Source: Planktothrix sp. PCC 11201 (GTDB taxonomy: Bacteria > Cyanobacteriota > Cyanobacteriia > Cyanobacteriales > Microcoleaceae). Taken from it: a stretch of DNA of 64,000 nt. Location of the stretch: the NCBI RefSeq assembly GCF_900009135.1, contig NZ_LT797710.1:225270-289269 (forward strand). The letters are read 5' to 3'. This document shows positions 7,887 to 16,717 of the stretch, in pieces. Position numbers and translations under genes: made by a program. The notes under the pieces were generated by a model. The model searched no databases. It was not told where the DNA came from and saw only the letters and a program-made list of their open reading frames with translations. Positions within the stretch are counted from its first letter, which is position 1; each line of letters starts with the position of its first letter.

Positions 7887-8592
7887 AAACCCACATTCCG
7901 CAGATATTTAAGCCAATTGAATTTCCAATTAAATTGTAATAAATAATAGCCCAAATGATTGCCATGTAATAATTTGGGCTATTTTTAATGTAGAATAATA
8001 ATTAGAGTAACTGAACAAATAAAAATATGAAAAAACCCCTAGAAGCGATAGAAATCGTGAATTTAGACCATTTAGGAATAGTGGCAAGCGTAATAGATGA
8101 GATGGAATTAGTAGAAGAAGTAAATAAATATTATCAAGCGGGAACAACAAAGTTATTCACAGCAATAGCCCTAAAAGCAGCCCAAAAATTCCAAGTAGAA
8201 AGGGAGAGCGTACACCTAGACAGCAGTTCGATATCAGTAGAGGGAGAATACAAAAGTAAAGAAGAAGAAAATCAGGAAATTGTGTTTGTTAGTGTATAAC
8301 CTAGCCCAAAGAAAATTGAGAAAACAACTAGAAACAGCCCAAGAAGGGGTAAAAAATCAGGTCAAGAAATTAACGAATAAACCAAAGAACTTGGTTATAA
8401 AATACAAATGTGTTAAAAAAATAGGATTCTATTTCTATGAAAAAATAGCAATTATTTATGTTTAGTTAAAAAGCGGTAAACGGGCTATAAAATCTGATAG
8501 TAAAGCATCGGAAGTTCAACGAAGAACTGTAAGGGTTTTCAATTTTTTAGAATTAGTGGAAAATTTAGCCCCCATCTGCGGAATGTGGGTTT
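7887..8592. mobile_element. Deletion derivative of an IS1634-type element
   Basis: Perfect 19-bp inverted ends, AAACCCACATTCCGCAGAT at 7887-7905 and its complement at 8574-8592, enclose about 700 bp of AT-rich DNA. Inside are pieces of a transposase (see the pseudogene at 8027). No clear target-site duplication flanks the ends. A full element of this family carries a gene of roughly 1.6 kb, so most of it is gone. Confidence 0.8.
8027..8592 (+). pseudogene. Remnant of IS1634/DUF4277-type transposase
   Basis: The N-terminus, IVNLDHLGIVASVIDEM then ELVEEVN, is the DUF4277 start typical of IS1634-family transposases. It then jumps, without the usual intervening residues, to VHLDSSSISVEGEY, which contains the first catalytic-region Asp. 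The frame ends at 8299, reopens in another frame (YNLAQRKLRKQLETAQEG), stops again, and a third piece (KSDSKASEVQRRTVRVFNFLE) runs to the right end. Internal deletions and frame changes make it inactive. It could at most be moved by a full copy elsewhere in the genome. Confidence 0.8.
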
Positions 8593-8657
8593 TAAGTCAA
8601 GAAGAAACCACAAAAGCACTATTGTCACTAAGAAATAGATAGGTTTGCTGAATAACC

Positions 8658-10259
8658 CTACAGGGAGTCGGCTAAGTGTTTTTTTAGGGTGGCGACGGGT
8701 AAGGGGCCTTGCAGATGTTCCCAAGGTAAGACTTGATCTAAATCCCAATTTTGGTTAACATAATATTCCATAGTGGGTAGTTTTCCCCGTAATTCTTTGA
8801 AGGCTCGCCGATAACTTCCTAAAGATTCTCCATAGTTTCTAACTAATTCTAACAGATGGGAAAGACGGCGATCGCCCCTCGAAAGTAAGGCTTGAATCAC
8901 TGACCATTTATAACTTTCGGGTCTAAAATCTATCCCATGGGATTTTAACTGTTTTTCTAATAATTTTAGGCGTTTTTCCGCATCGGGATTCACTCCAAAC
9001 CATTGAAAGGGAGTATGGGATTTGGGCACAAAGGTACTACAACCCAAGGTTAATCTAAAACCTGGAGCCGCTTTTTTTAAGGCTTTCATTAGGTCTACGG
9101 TGGCTTCTACATCCTCTAATTCTTCCCCTGGAATCCCCACCATCCCATAGATTTTCATGCCCTGTAAACCGCCATTTTTAGCGTTAATAATGGCTTGCAG
9201 AATTTCCTGGTTTTCTAATTTTTTATTAATAATTTTTCGCAGGCGATCACTACCACTTTCTACGGCAATTGTCAAGGTGCGAGTCTCTCTTTTTGCTAAG
9301 GTTTTTGCTAGTTTTTCAGTCACGGTATTAGTTCTAACTGAAGCAATACTTAACCGCACATCATCATATTTCGGTTGGGTTAAATAGTCTAATAATTGAT
9401 CAAATTCGGGATGTTGTGTTACCGATGCTCCTAATAAACCTAAGCGCCTTGTTACTTGCAGTCCCTTTTCAATTGCGGGAATTAATGAGGCTTCTAAACT
9501 AGCAGTTCTAAAGGGTAAAGTCAAATAACTGGCTAAACAAAAACGGCACATTTCAGGACAACTGCGAACCACTTCTACCATATAAATATTTTCCCAAGCG
9601 GCTTTTTCTGTTACGACGGTTGAAGCTGATAGAATATTGCCTCGATAGGTTTGTTTTTGGACTTGGGAAGGAATACTAGCATCTAGGGGTTTAATATCTT
9701 CAATTTCGCCTTCTAAACTGTGATAAGATACTTGATATAAACTGGGAATATAAATGCCTGGAACCTGTGCTAAATGTCGTAATTGGGTCAGGCGAGATTC
9801 ATGACGAACCTGTAGATAAGCGTCGATAAAATCTCCCAATAAATTTTCCCCATCCCCAAGTAAAATAATATCAAAAAAATCGGCAAATGGTTCTGGATTA
9901 GCAGTTAATACCGGGCCCCCGCCAAAAATTAAGGGGTGTTTTTCGGTTCTTTTAACTGAACGTAAAGGAATACCTAAAAATTCTAAACGCTCAAAAATAT
10001 TGACATAATCGAGTTCCCAAGAAAAGGAAAAACCTACCAATTCAGGATTTTGGGGTAAGGGTTCATGTAGATTTGTAAACAGACGACTCACTTCCACATC
10101 GGAACGCGCAGCTAAAGTTGCCCAAACCAGTTGATATCCTAAACTGGTAATCCCTACTGTATATTCATTGGGAAAGGCAAAAATAACTGGAATGGCATCT
10201 AAATTAGAGGGAGTCGGAGTAAAAAGTAAACGTTCAGCATCAAAGACAGAATCAGTCAT
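8658..10259 (-). CDS. B12-binding domain radical SAM protein (cyanobacterial type)
   Basis: A 533-residue protein with a cobalamin-binding N-terminal domain (GGGPVLTANPEPFADFF and LLGDGENL at about 113-140) and a radical SAM domain with RSCPEMCRFC, cysteines at 234, 238 and 241. Further motifs are SIASVRTNTV and TIAVESGSDRLRKIINKK, which bind SAM and line the barrel. A C-terminal region (about 420-533) with PESYKWSVIQALLSRGDRRL resembles that of tRNA- or protein-modifying members, but the substrate is unknown. This family is conserved in cyanobacteria. The start ATG lies at the edge of an ATCAGT-repeat tract. It is monocistronic as far as seen. Confidence 0.85.
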   Translation of the reverse strand: MTDSVFDAERLLFTPTPSNLDAIPVIFAFPNEYTVGITSLGYQLVWATLAARSDVEVSRLFTNLHEPLPQNPELVGFSFSWELDYVNIFERLEFLGIPLRSVKRTEKHPLIFGGGPVLTANPEPFADFFDIILLGDGENLLGDFIDAYLQVRHESRLTQLRHLAQVPGIYIPSLYQVSYHSLEGEIEDIKPLDASIPSQVQKQTYRGNILSASTVVTEKAAWENIYMVEVVRSCPEMCRFCLASYLTLPFRTASLEASLIPAIEKGLQVTRRLGLLGASVTQHPEFDQLLDYLTQPKYDDVRLSIASVRTNTVTEKLAKTLAKRETRTLTIAVESGSDRLRKIINKKLENQEILQAIINAKNGGLQGMKIYGMVGIPGEELEDVEATVDLMKALKKAAPGFRLTLGCSTFVPKSHTPFQWFGVNPDAEKRLKLLEKQLKSHGIDFRPESYKWSVIQALLSRGDRRLSHLLELVRNYGESLGSYRRAFKELRGKLPTMEYYVNQNWDLDQVLPWEHLQGPLPVATLKKHLADSL

Positions 10260-10386
10260 CAGTTATCAGTCATCAGTCATCAGTTTAAGAGTTATCAGTT
10301 ATCAGTAATCAGTTAATCGGTTAATAGTTATTGGTTAACAGTCATTAGTTACCAGTTATCAGAAATATCAACTCTTACACTGATAC
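10260..10386. repeat. ATCAGT(N)-type short repeat tract
   Basis: Irregular tandem units of TCATCAGT, TTATCAGT and TAATCAGT, degenerating into GTTAATCGGTTAATAG. The same family recurs at 19102, 19805, 21085, 30032, 33753 and 61470, always in short intergenic spaces. Confidence 0.75.
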
Positions 10387-10493
10387 TAAGTAGGTAGGCG
10401 TAATTAAACCTAACTATTTAGATAGGGAAAACCCTTGCTGTAAATACCTTTCAGCCACACTGGGATGGTGGGATATTCTCGCCCACCTACTTA
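10387..10493. mobile_element. Small MITE-like element
   Basis: Inverted ends TAAGTAGGTAGGCG (10387-10400) and the complement of TAAGTAGGTGGGCG (10480-10493) match at 13 of 14 positions and enclose about 80 bp that begins AATTAAACCTAACTATTTAG. There is no coding capacity. It sits between the end of psbJ and the radical SAM gene. Confidence 0.5.
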
Positions 10494-10501
10494 ATTAGAC
10501 T

Positions 10502-10537
10502 GTTAACAGTTAACAGTTATAACTGTTAACTGTTAAC
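10502..10537 (-). terminator. 36-bp perfect palindrome downstream of psbJ
   Basis: GTTAACAGTTAACAGTTA followed directly by its exact complement makes a perfect palindrome 17 bp beyond the psbJ stop. In RNA it would form a long AT-rich hairpin and could end the psbEFLJ transcript or protect its 3' end. It also fits the local GTTAACA repeat family, so a regulatory role is only inferred. Confidence 0.4.
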
Positions 10538-10554
10538 TGATAACTGTTAACTGA

Positions 10555-10674
10555 TTAGAAGGAGGAACCTATGCCCACATAGGAACCATAGAAAAACAAA
10601 CCAACCACCACTAAAACGCCAGTTCCGGCAACAGTGGCGACTAACCACAAAGGAAGTCTACCTGATTGCGACAC
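10555..10674 (-). CDS. psbJ: Photosystem II protein J
   Basis: A 39-residue single-span thylakoid protein, [20 protein letters not shown] then a hydrophobic span and the conserved tail [11 protein letters not shown]. PsbJ aids plastoquinone exchange and PSII assembly near cytochrome b559. It uses a GTG start with GAGG about 9 bp upstream. It is last in psbEFLJ but is separated from psbL by 159 bp, much more than the other gaps in the operon. Confidence 0.95.
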   Translation of the reverse strand: MSQSGRLPLWLVATVAGTGVLVVVGLFFYGSYVGIGSSF

Positions 10675-10833
10675 AGTTATTACCTCGTTAATTCAAAGTT
10701 TAATTGACAAGGGATTTTAGATTTTGGATATGAGATTTAGGATAAATATTTTAGAAAAAATATGTTTCTTCAATCAACGTTCGCGAAGCGTCACGAAGTG
10801 AATCCAAAATCGTTAAATCGAGAAAAAATCCAG

Positions 10834-10953
10834 TTAGTTAAAGAAATAACTGGAGAACAAAATACCCACAACAAAAACCAACAGCAAACCTAAATAGAGT
10901 GAAGTTCTGTTCAACTCCACAGGTTGGCGATTAGGATTATTACTGCGATCCAT
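10834..10953 (-). CDS. psbL: Photosystem II protein L
   Basis: A 39-residue single-span PSII subunit, [20 protein letters not shown] followed by a hydrophobic helix and SSYFFN. PsbL lies at the monomer interface and helps prevent back-flow of electrons from the acceptor side. It starts 10 bp after psbF, which points to one transcript and possibly coupled translation. Sequence and length match the family fully. Confidence 0.96.
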   Translation of the reverse strand: MDRSNNPNRQPVELNRTSLYLGLLLVFVVGILFSSYFFN

Positions 10954-10963
10954 AGTTAGTCTC

Positions 10964-11101
10964 CTATCGTTGAATAAATTGCATAGCCGCGATCGCACCT
11001 AAGAAAAAAACCGTAGGTACCGCCAAAGTATGAATTGCTAACCAACGAACACTAAAAATCGGATAAGTTATCGGTTCATTGGAACTGCTACCAGTTGCCA
11101 T
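10964..11101 (-). CDS. psbF: Cytochrome b559 beta subunit
   Basis: A 45-residue PSII core subunit, starting [20 protein letters not shown] with the haem-ligand His at 24 followed by a single membrane span ending AMQFIQR. With PsbE it holds the b559 haem next to the D1/D2 reaction centre, giving photoprotection and early assembly functions. It begins 21 bp after psbE. Confidence 0.97.
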   Translation of the reverse strand: MATGSSSNEPITYPIFSVRWLAIHTLAVPTVFFLGAIAAMQFIQR

Positions 11102-11122
11102 CTTATTAAACTCCTATGTCAA

Positions 11123-11371
11123 CTATTTACTAGTAAAGTCGCCAATTTGTGATTTGCTACTAAAGCGATCGCTTACAATCGGAATTTCCTGCCGTTGTTG
11201 AGTAAAATACTCATCGGGGCGGGGAGTTCCAAAGGTATCGTAAGCCAGACCCGTGCTGATAAACAGCCAACCAGCAATAAATAAAGCCGGAATAGTAATA
11301 CTGTGAATTACCCAATACCGGATACTGGTAATAATATCCCCAAAAGGACGCTCTCCAGTTGTACCTGACAT
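11123..11371 (-). CDS. psbE: Cytochrome b559 alpha subunit
   Basis: An 82-residue PSII core subunit. The stretch [20 protein letters not shown] holds the haem-ligand His at 23, followed by one membrane span and the lumenal tail with [26 protein letters not shown] site lies 8 bp before the ATG. It is the first of psbE-F-L-J and follows rubA and ycf48, the usual cyanobacterial order in which assembly factors precede their target. The 99-bp gap from ycf48 probably contains an extra promoter. Confidence 0.97.
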   Translation of the reverse strand: MSGTTGERPFGDIITSIRYWVIHSITIPALFIAGWLFISTGLAYDTFGTPRPDEYFTQQRQEIPIVSDRFSSKSQIGDFTSK

Positions 11372-11470
11372 CGTTAAATCTCCTCAAGGAATAGTTAAAT
11401 ACTCAACTCTAATGATACGGGAGCAGGGAATGTGGAACAAGCCTACCCCATAGATTTCCTGCGAATCGGT

Positions 11471-12478
11471 TTAAGCCGTTTGTGGGGTAGAACCCTGATA
11501 ACGGAGTAAGGCTCCCCGTTGACCCAGGACATAACCCTGTTCCGTGCTAAAAAACTTGATTTTGTACAGGTTAGACGGGACGTTTTCCACTGACCCATCC
11601 TTTTGCCAGGTTTTACCCCCATCCAAACTACAGAGGAGATTTCCACTCCCACCACTGACCCAAATTTCCTCTGGGGTGCGATAGGCTAAATCCAAAAATC
11701 CCCAACTGGTTGAATATTCAGGGTTAATGGGTTCACCCCACTCCTGGGGATTCTCCGGGTCAGTAAATCGTAATTCACCCCCACGAGCAATCATCCAGAG
11801 TCGGCCGTCCTGACCAAAGCCAATTTTCTCTAATCGCTTAGAACTAAAGCGATTATGGGGTTCCCAGGCTTGAGATCCGGGTTCCCAAGTCGAGTAAAAA
11901 TTGCCCTTCGCCGAAACGCTGATATAGCGACCCTCCTCAGAGCGAGATAAATTTCTGACAAAACCCACAGCATCTTCCACCAGGGCTGTCCAGGTTTTCC
12001 CGCCATCTTCAGTTTGGTAAATTGCCCCCAAATCCGTGGTCATCTCAGCGCGATTAGGACTCAGAGCCACAATACTATAGGGGGCGCCGGGCAACTTGGC
12101 ATTCAGAAGAATCCGATCCCAAGTTTGACCCTCATTGGTCGTGTGCAGCAGAATCGAGGGAAGTCCCACAATCCACCCTTCAGCCCCATTAAAGCTAATG
12201 GAGTTAAAGCGAACTTTTTCTTCCCCTAAATCCAGTTGTTTCACCTCCCAATGGTCACCGCCATCAGTTGTTTCCAGTAGCGTAGCCTCACTCCCCACAA
12301 CCCAACCCCGTTGGGGATTAGTTCCGGTAAAGGCAATATCGGCCAAATTGGACTGGGTTCCCGTGGAAACCACTTCCCAGGGGTTGTAACTGAGTTGGGG
12401 CAAGTAGCGACAGCTAACACAGATGAGAGAAACTGTCAATACTATAACGATTTTTTGCAAAAATTTAACAATGTGCAT
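11471..12478 (-). CDS. ycf48: Photosystem II assembly factor Ycf48
   Basis: A beta-propeller lipoprotein that binds newly made D1 and helps assemble and repair the PSII reaction centre in the lumen. It has a signal peptide with lipobox LICVSC (Cys at about 23), then repeated propeller motifs such as TTDGGDHWEV, TTNEGQTWDR, TEDGGKTWTA and SLDGGKTWQK, evenly spaced as expected for a seven-bladed fold, and the Arg-rich face typical of cyanobacteria. A TTG at 12487 would add three residues; the ATG at 12478 is preferred. It lies 25 bp after rubA and just before psbE. Confidence 0.95.
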   Translation of the reverse strand: MHIVKFLQKIVIVLTVSLICVSCRYLPQLSYNPWEVVSTGTQSNLADIAFTGTNPQRGWVVGSEATLLETTDGGDHWEVKQLDLGEEKVRFNSISFNGAEGWIVGLPSILLHTTNEGQTWDRILLNAKLPGAPYSIVALSPNRAEMTTDLGAIYQTEDGGKTWTALVEDAVGFVRNLSRSEEGRYISVSAKGNFYSTWEPGSQAWEPHNRFSSKRLEKIGFGQDGRLWMIARGGELRFTDPENPQEWGEPINPEYSTSWGFLDLAYRTPEEIWVSGGSGNLLCSLDGGKTWQKDGSVENVPSNLYKIKFFSTEQGYVLGQRGALLRYQGSTPQTA

Positions 12479-12503
12479 CAGATTCAAAGAAATTTAAACT
12501 CCC

Positions 12504-12833
12504 TCAACTTAAGCCATACAAACTCATAAAAAACAAAAATCCTAGGGCTAAGGCCCCAAAAATCAGGAGATTCTTCTGTTCGGCAGTCAAGGTATTGACC
12601 CCTAAACCAAAGCCTTGATTTTCCTCAAACCCCGAGGGGTTTTCCTGAGAACCAATATTGATAAACTGGCTGGAGGGAGCACCACAAACCGGACAACGCC
12701 ATTTTTTGGGTAGATCGGTAAAGGCTGTTCCCACAGGAACCTTAGAACTCCCTTTATTCGGCTCATAGACATAGCCACAAGCCCTACACTCATGACGATC
12801 AAGGACTGTAACTTCAGTGGCTGGATCACTCAT
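12504..12833 (-). CDS. rubA: Membrane-anchored rubredoxin
   Basis: RubA is an iron protein required for assembly of photosystems in phototrophs. It has the two rubredoxin knuckles, CRACGY (Cys 16 and 19) and CPVCG, binding one Fe, then a linker and a C-terminal membrane span (about residues 87-105, LLIFGALALGFLFFMSLY). The ATG at 12833 (MSDPATEV) gives 109 residues, matching the family; an upstream in-frame ATG at 12905 would add an unlikely leader. It heads the rubA-ycf48-psbEFLJ block and is divergent from ndhC, sharing about 200 bp of control region. Confidence 0.93.
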   Translation of the reverse strand: MSDPATEVTVLDRHECRACGYVYEPNKGSSKVPVGTAFTDLPKKWRCPVCGAPSSQFINIGSQENPSGFEENQGFGLGVNTLTAEQKNLLIFGALALGFLFFMSLYGLS

Positions 12834-13037
12834 AACTTCAACAAGGATGAGTTTGGGATTATTAAAATAACTATTAAATAATATTACAAAATTTGAGCAA
12901 ATCACGGAAACTTTCTGAGTTGGGAAGCCCCATAGAAGTTTAAATTTAAGAATCCCCCATCAGATCGAAGATTAAGGGTGGGAGTATGTCAAAATGTAAA
13001 AAATCAGTTACAAACCTAGAACGGTCAGTAATTTATT

Positions 13038-13400
13038 GTGTTTGTTCTCAGTGGCTACGAATACTTTTTAGGCTTCCTAATCATCAGCAGCCTAGTTCCC
13101 ATCCTGGCTTTGACAGCCTCCAAGATCTTAGGGCCAAAAAGTCGTCGGGGTGTCCGTCACACCACCTATGAATCAGGAAACGAACCCATTGGAGGGGCAT
13201 GGATTCAATTCAACATCCGATACTATATGTTCGCCTTGGTGTTTGTCATTTTCGACGTTGAAACCGTGTTTCTCTACCCATGGGCCGTTGTCTTCCATAA
13301 TTTGGGACTCTTGGCTTTTATTGAAGCCTTAATTTTTATTTCAATTCTTGTCATTGCACTGGTTTACGCCTGGCGTAAAGGTGCATTGGAATGGTCATAG
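13038..13400 (+). CDS. ndhC: NAD(P)H-quinone oxidoreductase subunit 3
   Basis: A 120-residue subunit of the membrane arm of NDH-1, which carries cyclic electron flow and respiration in thylakoids. It has three membrane spans and the hallmark loop [20 protein letters not shown], followed by [12 protein letters not shown]. The GTG at 13038 gives the usual N-terminus [11 protein letters not shown]. Its last 10 bases overlap the ndhK start, so ndhC-K-J are likely cotranscribed and translationally coupled. Confidence 0.96.
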   Translation: MFVLSGYEYFLGFLIISSLVPILALTASKILGPKSRRGVRHTTYESGNEPIGGAWIQFNIRYYMFALVFVIFDVETVFLYPWAVVFHNLGLLAFIEALIFISILVIALVYAWRKGALEWS

Positions 13401-14137
13401 ACAGTGATACAACCATGACTCAAAGCGTTTCATCCGACATGGAAAAAATTATTAATCCGGTTGAGCGACCCCAAGTGACTCAGGAACTCTCGGAAAACTT
13501 GATCCTGACCACGGTAGATGATCTTTACAACTGGGCAAAGCTCTCTAGCCTATGGCCGCTGTTGTACGGGACAGCCTGTTGTTTTATCGAATTTGCGGGT
13601 TTAATTGGTTCTCGGTTTGACTTTGACCGTTTTGGTCTGGTTCCCCGGTCTAGCCCTCGACAGGCGGATTTACTGATTACCGCCGGCACCATCACCATGA
13701 AATACGCCCCGATTTTGGTGCGTTTGTATGAGCAAATGCCCGAACCTAAGTATGTGATTGCCATGGGAGCTTGTACCGTCACCGGGGGGATGTTTAGTAT
13801 GGACTCCCCCTCGGCGGTGCGAGGCGTGGATAAATTAATTCCCGTGGATGTTTATATTCCCGGGTGTCCCCCCCGTCCTGAAGCAATTATTGATGCGGTG
13901 ATCAAACTACGGAAGAAAGTGGCCAATGATGCCCTCCAGGAGCGGGCCAATCTCCAACAAACCCATCGCTATTACACCCGCCCCCACAATCTCAAACCAG
14001 TGGAACCGATTTTAACCGGTCAATATTTGGTGACACAATCCCGTCAGGTTCCGCCCAAACAGTTAACCGAAGCGATGGGTGGGGCAATTCCCCCTGCCTT
14101 AGTTGCTGAACCAGCCCGGGAGGAAAAACGTGGATAA
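13391..14137 (+). CDS. ndhK: NAD(P)H-quinone oxidoreductase subunit K
   Basis: A 248-residue peripheral subunit that carries the terminal [4Fe-4S] cluster N2 in NDH-1. Cluster ligands appear in [24 protein letters not shown] and [11 protein letters not shown]. The C-terminal 60 residues after [12 protein letters not shown] are variable, as in other cyanobacteria. The ATG at 13391 overlaps ndhC; an alternative ATG lies at 13415. The end overlaps or abuts ndhJ. Confidence 0.96.
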   Translation: MVIDSDTTMTQSVSSDMEKIINPVERPQVTQELSENLILTTVDDLYNWAKLSSLWPLLYGTACCFIEFAGLIGSRFDFDRFGLVPRSSPRQADLLITAGTITMKYAPILVRLYEQMPEPKYVIAMGACTVTGGMFSMDSPSAVRGVDKLIPVDVYIPGCPPRPEAIIDAVIKLRKKVANDALQERANLQQTHRYYTRPHNLKPVEPILTGQYLVTQSRQVPPKQLTEAMGGAIPPALVAEPAREEKRG

Positions 14138-14633
14138 CACCGAAGCTCCCCTGGTTGAAGCGGGAAAAGTCTCCCAGTGGTTGACAGAAAATGGCTTTGA
14201 GCATGAATCCCTTGGCCCTAATGCCATGGGGGTAGAAATTATTAAAGTTGATCGAGACTACTTGATTCCCCTTGCCACTGCCCTGTATGCTTACGGATTT
14301 AACTGCTTACGTTGTCAATGTGCCTATGACGCTGGCCCCGGGGATGCCCTAGTTAGTGTCTATCATTTAGTTAAAATTGATGATGACGTGGAACAAGCGC
14401 AGGAAATCTGCGTCAAAGTCTTCGTCCCACGGGATGACCCCAAAGTCCCTTCAGTCTACTGGATATGGAAAGCAGCCGATTTTCAGGAGCGAGAATCCTA
14501 CGATATGTATGGTATCGTCTACGAAGGTCATCCTAATCTGAAACGGATTTTAATGCCTGAAGATTGGATCGGTTGGCCTTTAAGAAAAGATTATATCTCT
14601 CCTGATTTCCATGAGTTGCAAGATGCCTATTAA
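14130..14633 (+). CDS. ndhJ: NAD(P)H-quinone oxidoreductase subunit J
   Basis: A 167-residue peripheral NDH-1 subunit (30-kDa subunit family). Family motifs are [19 protein letters not shown] and [19 protein letters not shown], then [19 protein letters not shown] near the C-terminus. A GTG at 14130 ([12 protein letters not shown]) with GGGAGG 6 bp upstream is the likely start and overlaps the end of ndhK by 8 bp, again suggesting coupling. A longer reading from 14103 is less likely. Confidence 0.95.
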   Translation: MDNTEAPLVEAGKVSQWLTENGFEHESLGPNAMGVEIIKVDRDYLIPLATALYAYGFNCLRCQCAYDAGPGDALVSVYHLVKIDDDVEQAQEICVKVFVPRDDPKVPSVYWIWKAADFQERESYDMYGIVYEGHPNLKRILMPEDWIGWPLRKDYISPDFHELQDAY

Positions 14634-14650
14634 GGGCAACCTGTAAATCA

Positions 14651-14674
14651 ATCTGGCGATCCAAATTGCCAGAT
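14651..14674 (+). terminator. Hairpin after ndhCKJ
   Basis: ATCTGGC and GCCAGAT, separated by 10 bases, form a 7-bp stem 17 bp after the ndhJ stop. No T-run follows, so it may be a transcript-end stabiliser rather than an intrinsic terminator. Confidence 0.35.
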
Positions 14675-14863
14675 CTCTAGGAAGTCTGATATAGTTGCCT
14701 ACGATAATGTAGAATTCATATCTTGCTCGGACTGGATACACCCTGGTGATTCCGATTAAGGGTTGTAGTTGAAGGTTAAGCAAGGAGTTCTACCCTAAGT
14801 CAAACGGAATCAGTCAAGGTTTTCGATGCGTTTCGCAATTCACTCTGGTGGAGGAGTCAAATC

Positions 14864-16495
14864 GTGAGTACACTCAACGGTACAACATTTAATGATATTA
14901 ATCGCAACGGCATCTTTGATGCCGGGGACGTGGCACTGCCCAATGTCACTGTCTTTTTAGATACCAATGGCAATGGTTCGCCGGAAGCCTTAGAACAGGT
15001 TCGTGTCACTGACATTAATGGTTTTTATTCGTTTCCTAACCTAGCGGCAGGAAATTTTCTGGTGGGACAAATTGTTCCTCCAGGTTTCACACGGACAACG
15101 CTTGCAACCCCAGTTACTCTGACTGGAGCGGCTGATGCAACTACAGTTAACATTGCCAATACTGGAGCCGTTGCTCCTGTGGTAGTTCCGTCTTTGACCG
15201 GCAACATTAGTGGGGCTGTTTTTGTAGATAACAATCTACAGGGTCTCTACAACTACGCCTATGACGATAAAGGCAATCTTGTTACCTATAACAACACTAA
15301 CGTCTACGACGTTAATGGTAACCTTGTTGTCAATCCCAATGGGTTTTCCTCTCAGACTCAGGTATACGATCCCTTAGTGGATGCCACGTTACCAAGGGTT
15401 CCCGTCTACATTGACCTCAATAACGATGGTTTCCTGAATGCTAACGAACCCAGAACCCTCAGCAATGAAGCTGGGTTCTATAACTTTAATGCTTTACCTG
15501 CTGGCTCCTACCTGTTAAGAATTGCTCAACCTGCTGATAAGGTAGACGGAGCAATCTCTATTCTGGGTGATGTACAAACAACCAATACTCCATTAGTTGT
15601 TGATGTCTTTGCTGGCTCAACCACCAACAAAGTGGATCTGGGACTTGTGGTTCCCAATAGTGTTTACGGTAAAGTCATTAATGACCGAAATGGTAATGGC
15701 GTCCCAGAAGCCAACGAACCCGGAATTAACGGCATTACTGTCTTTCTCGACTCTAACGGAAATAACGTCTTTGACTTGGGCGAAAAGTCTACGGTCAGTG
15801 CTGCTGATGGGGCCTATATTATCAAAGGCTTAAATACCAACGTTGGTCAGGAATCTAATGCCACCTTGGCTCAAAACCCCTATCTCGCCTACCAGCTTTT
15901 AGTTGATCCTCTGTCTGTCGCCAAGACTTTCCCGGTGACTTCAGTTCCCCCAACCACCGCCTACGTTAGAACATCACCAACACCCGGAGCCACCATTGAT
16001 GCTCCTGTGATTCCAGGTGGTTCGGCTCAAGCCAACTTCCTGTATACTTTTGCTCAGACACCTACGGCGGTGCTGCGTGATAGCATTACAGGATTTGTTT
16101 TCAATGATTTAAACTCAGATGGGATTCTGCAACCGGGTGAACCCAACCAAGCCGGAGTCCAAGTCTATCTTGACTTCAACAACAACGGCAAACGAGATAA
16201 TGATACTTCTTTGGTTGAGCCGGCTTCTGTTACCGATGCGTCGGGTTCCTTTGGCTTCTTTAACCTGACCACCCCGGGCGACTATATTGTACGGACAACC
16301 AGTAGCGGGAAGTTCCCGACAACGGCAATTCCTAATGTCATCTTAGGCTCGGGTCAAGCTGCCCAACTGGCTATAGGTGTGTCTGGTGTTCAACCTAAGC
16401 CCGCTATTAACGAAAAAACTTTGATTCCCGTTCCTGGAGTCCAAGTCGTTGCCCAAAACCCTTTCCTTCCTAACACTGGATTCCCAGTCGTTTAA
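14864..16495 (+). CDS. SdrD/Cna-B-type repeat protein, probably extracellular
   Basis: A 543-residue protein made of about four SdrD B-like modules, each with a calcium-type acidic loop: FNDINRNGIFDAGD, YIDLNNDGFLNANE, INDRNGNGVPEANE and FNDLNSDGILQPGE, each paired with a second loop such as FLDSNGNNVFDLGE. Each module ends in a YSFPNLAAG- or YNFNALPAG-like turn. No signal peptide is seen, so export, if any, would be by a type I or unknown route. The GTG at 14864 follows GGAGGAG by 6 bp. The last residues read PFLPNTGFPVV, which includes an LPxTG-like word but no membrane span or basic tail. Such proteins form surface layers, sheaths or adhesins; the role here is inferred. Confidence 0.8.
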   Translation: MSTLNGTTFNDINRNGIFDAGDVALPNVTVFLDTNGNGSPEALEQVRVTDINGFYSFPNLAAGNFLVGQIVPPGFTRTTLATPVTLTGAADATTVNIANTGAVAPVVVPSLTGNISGAVFVDNNLQGLYNYAYDDKGNLVTYNNTNVYDVNGNLVVNPNGFSSQTQVYDPLVDATLPRVPVYIDLNNDGFLNANEPRTLSNEAGFYNFNALPAGSYLLRIAQPADKVDGAISILGDVQTTNTPLVVDVFAGSTTNKVDLGLVVPNSVYGKVINDRNGNGVPEANEPGINGITVFLDSNGNNVFDLGEKSTVSAADGAYIIKGLNTNVGQESNATLAQNPYLAYQLLVDPLSVAKTFPVTSVPPTTAYVRTSPTPGATIDAPVIPGGSAQANFLYTFAQTPTAVLRDSITGFVFNDLNSDGILQPGEPNQAGVQVYLDFNNNGKRDNDTSLVEPASVTDASGSFGFFNLTTPGDYIVRTTSSGKFPTTAIPNVILGSGQAAQLAIGVSGVQPKPAINEKTLIPVPGVQVVAQNPFLPNTGFPVV

Positions 16496-16540
16496 ATTTA
16501 GTGATTGATTGATACATCGATCTGTTTAATTAATTTTCAT

Positions 16541-16594
16541 CCTAGGGGAGCACTAATCTTTAGAATTAGCTTCTTCTCTAGGGTGATATTTTTT
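16541..16594 (+). terminator. Probable terminator of the SdrD-type gene
   Basis: CCTAGGGGAGCACTAATC and ATTAGCTTCTTCTCTAGGG pair imperfectly to form a hairpin, followed by TGATATTTTTT, 46 bp after the stop codon. The stem has mismatches but the trailing T-run supports a Rho-independent terminator. Confidence 0.55.
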
Positions 16595-16717
16595 GGCAAG
16601 GCAAATTCCCTGGAAAAAAGAACTCTAGCAATTTTGTATCCAGGTACTCAGATTTTCTCTACTACTGCTGATTAATTTGAAGTAGGCTACATTAAGTGGA
16701 GTTTAACACCTAATAAT

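Noticed and set aside
8539..8748. 69-residue minus-strand frame at the end of the IS relic
   Set aside because: It spans the IS end and the tail of the radical SAM gene in another frame; no family or start signal.
12014..12389. Plus-strand frames opposite ycf48
   Set aside because: Both are antisense shadows of the propeller repeats; ycf48 has signal peptide, motifs and conserved context.
14580..14783. 67-residue minus-strand frame after ndhJ
   Set aside because: It overlaps the ndhJ end in antisense and has no RBS or recognisable motif.
16470..16495. LPNTG at the end of the SdrD-type protein as a sortase signal
   Set aside because: A sortase signal needs a hydrophobic span and basic tail, both missing here; kept only as an observation.
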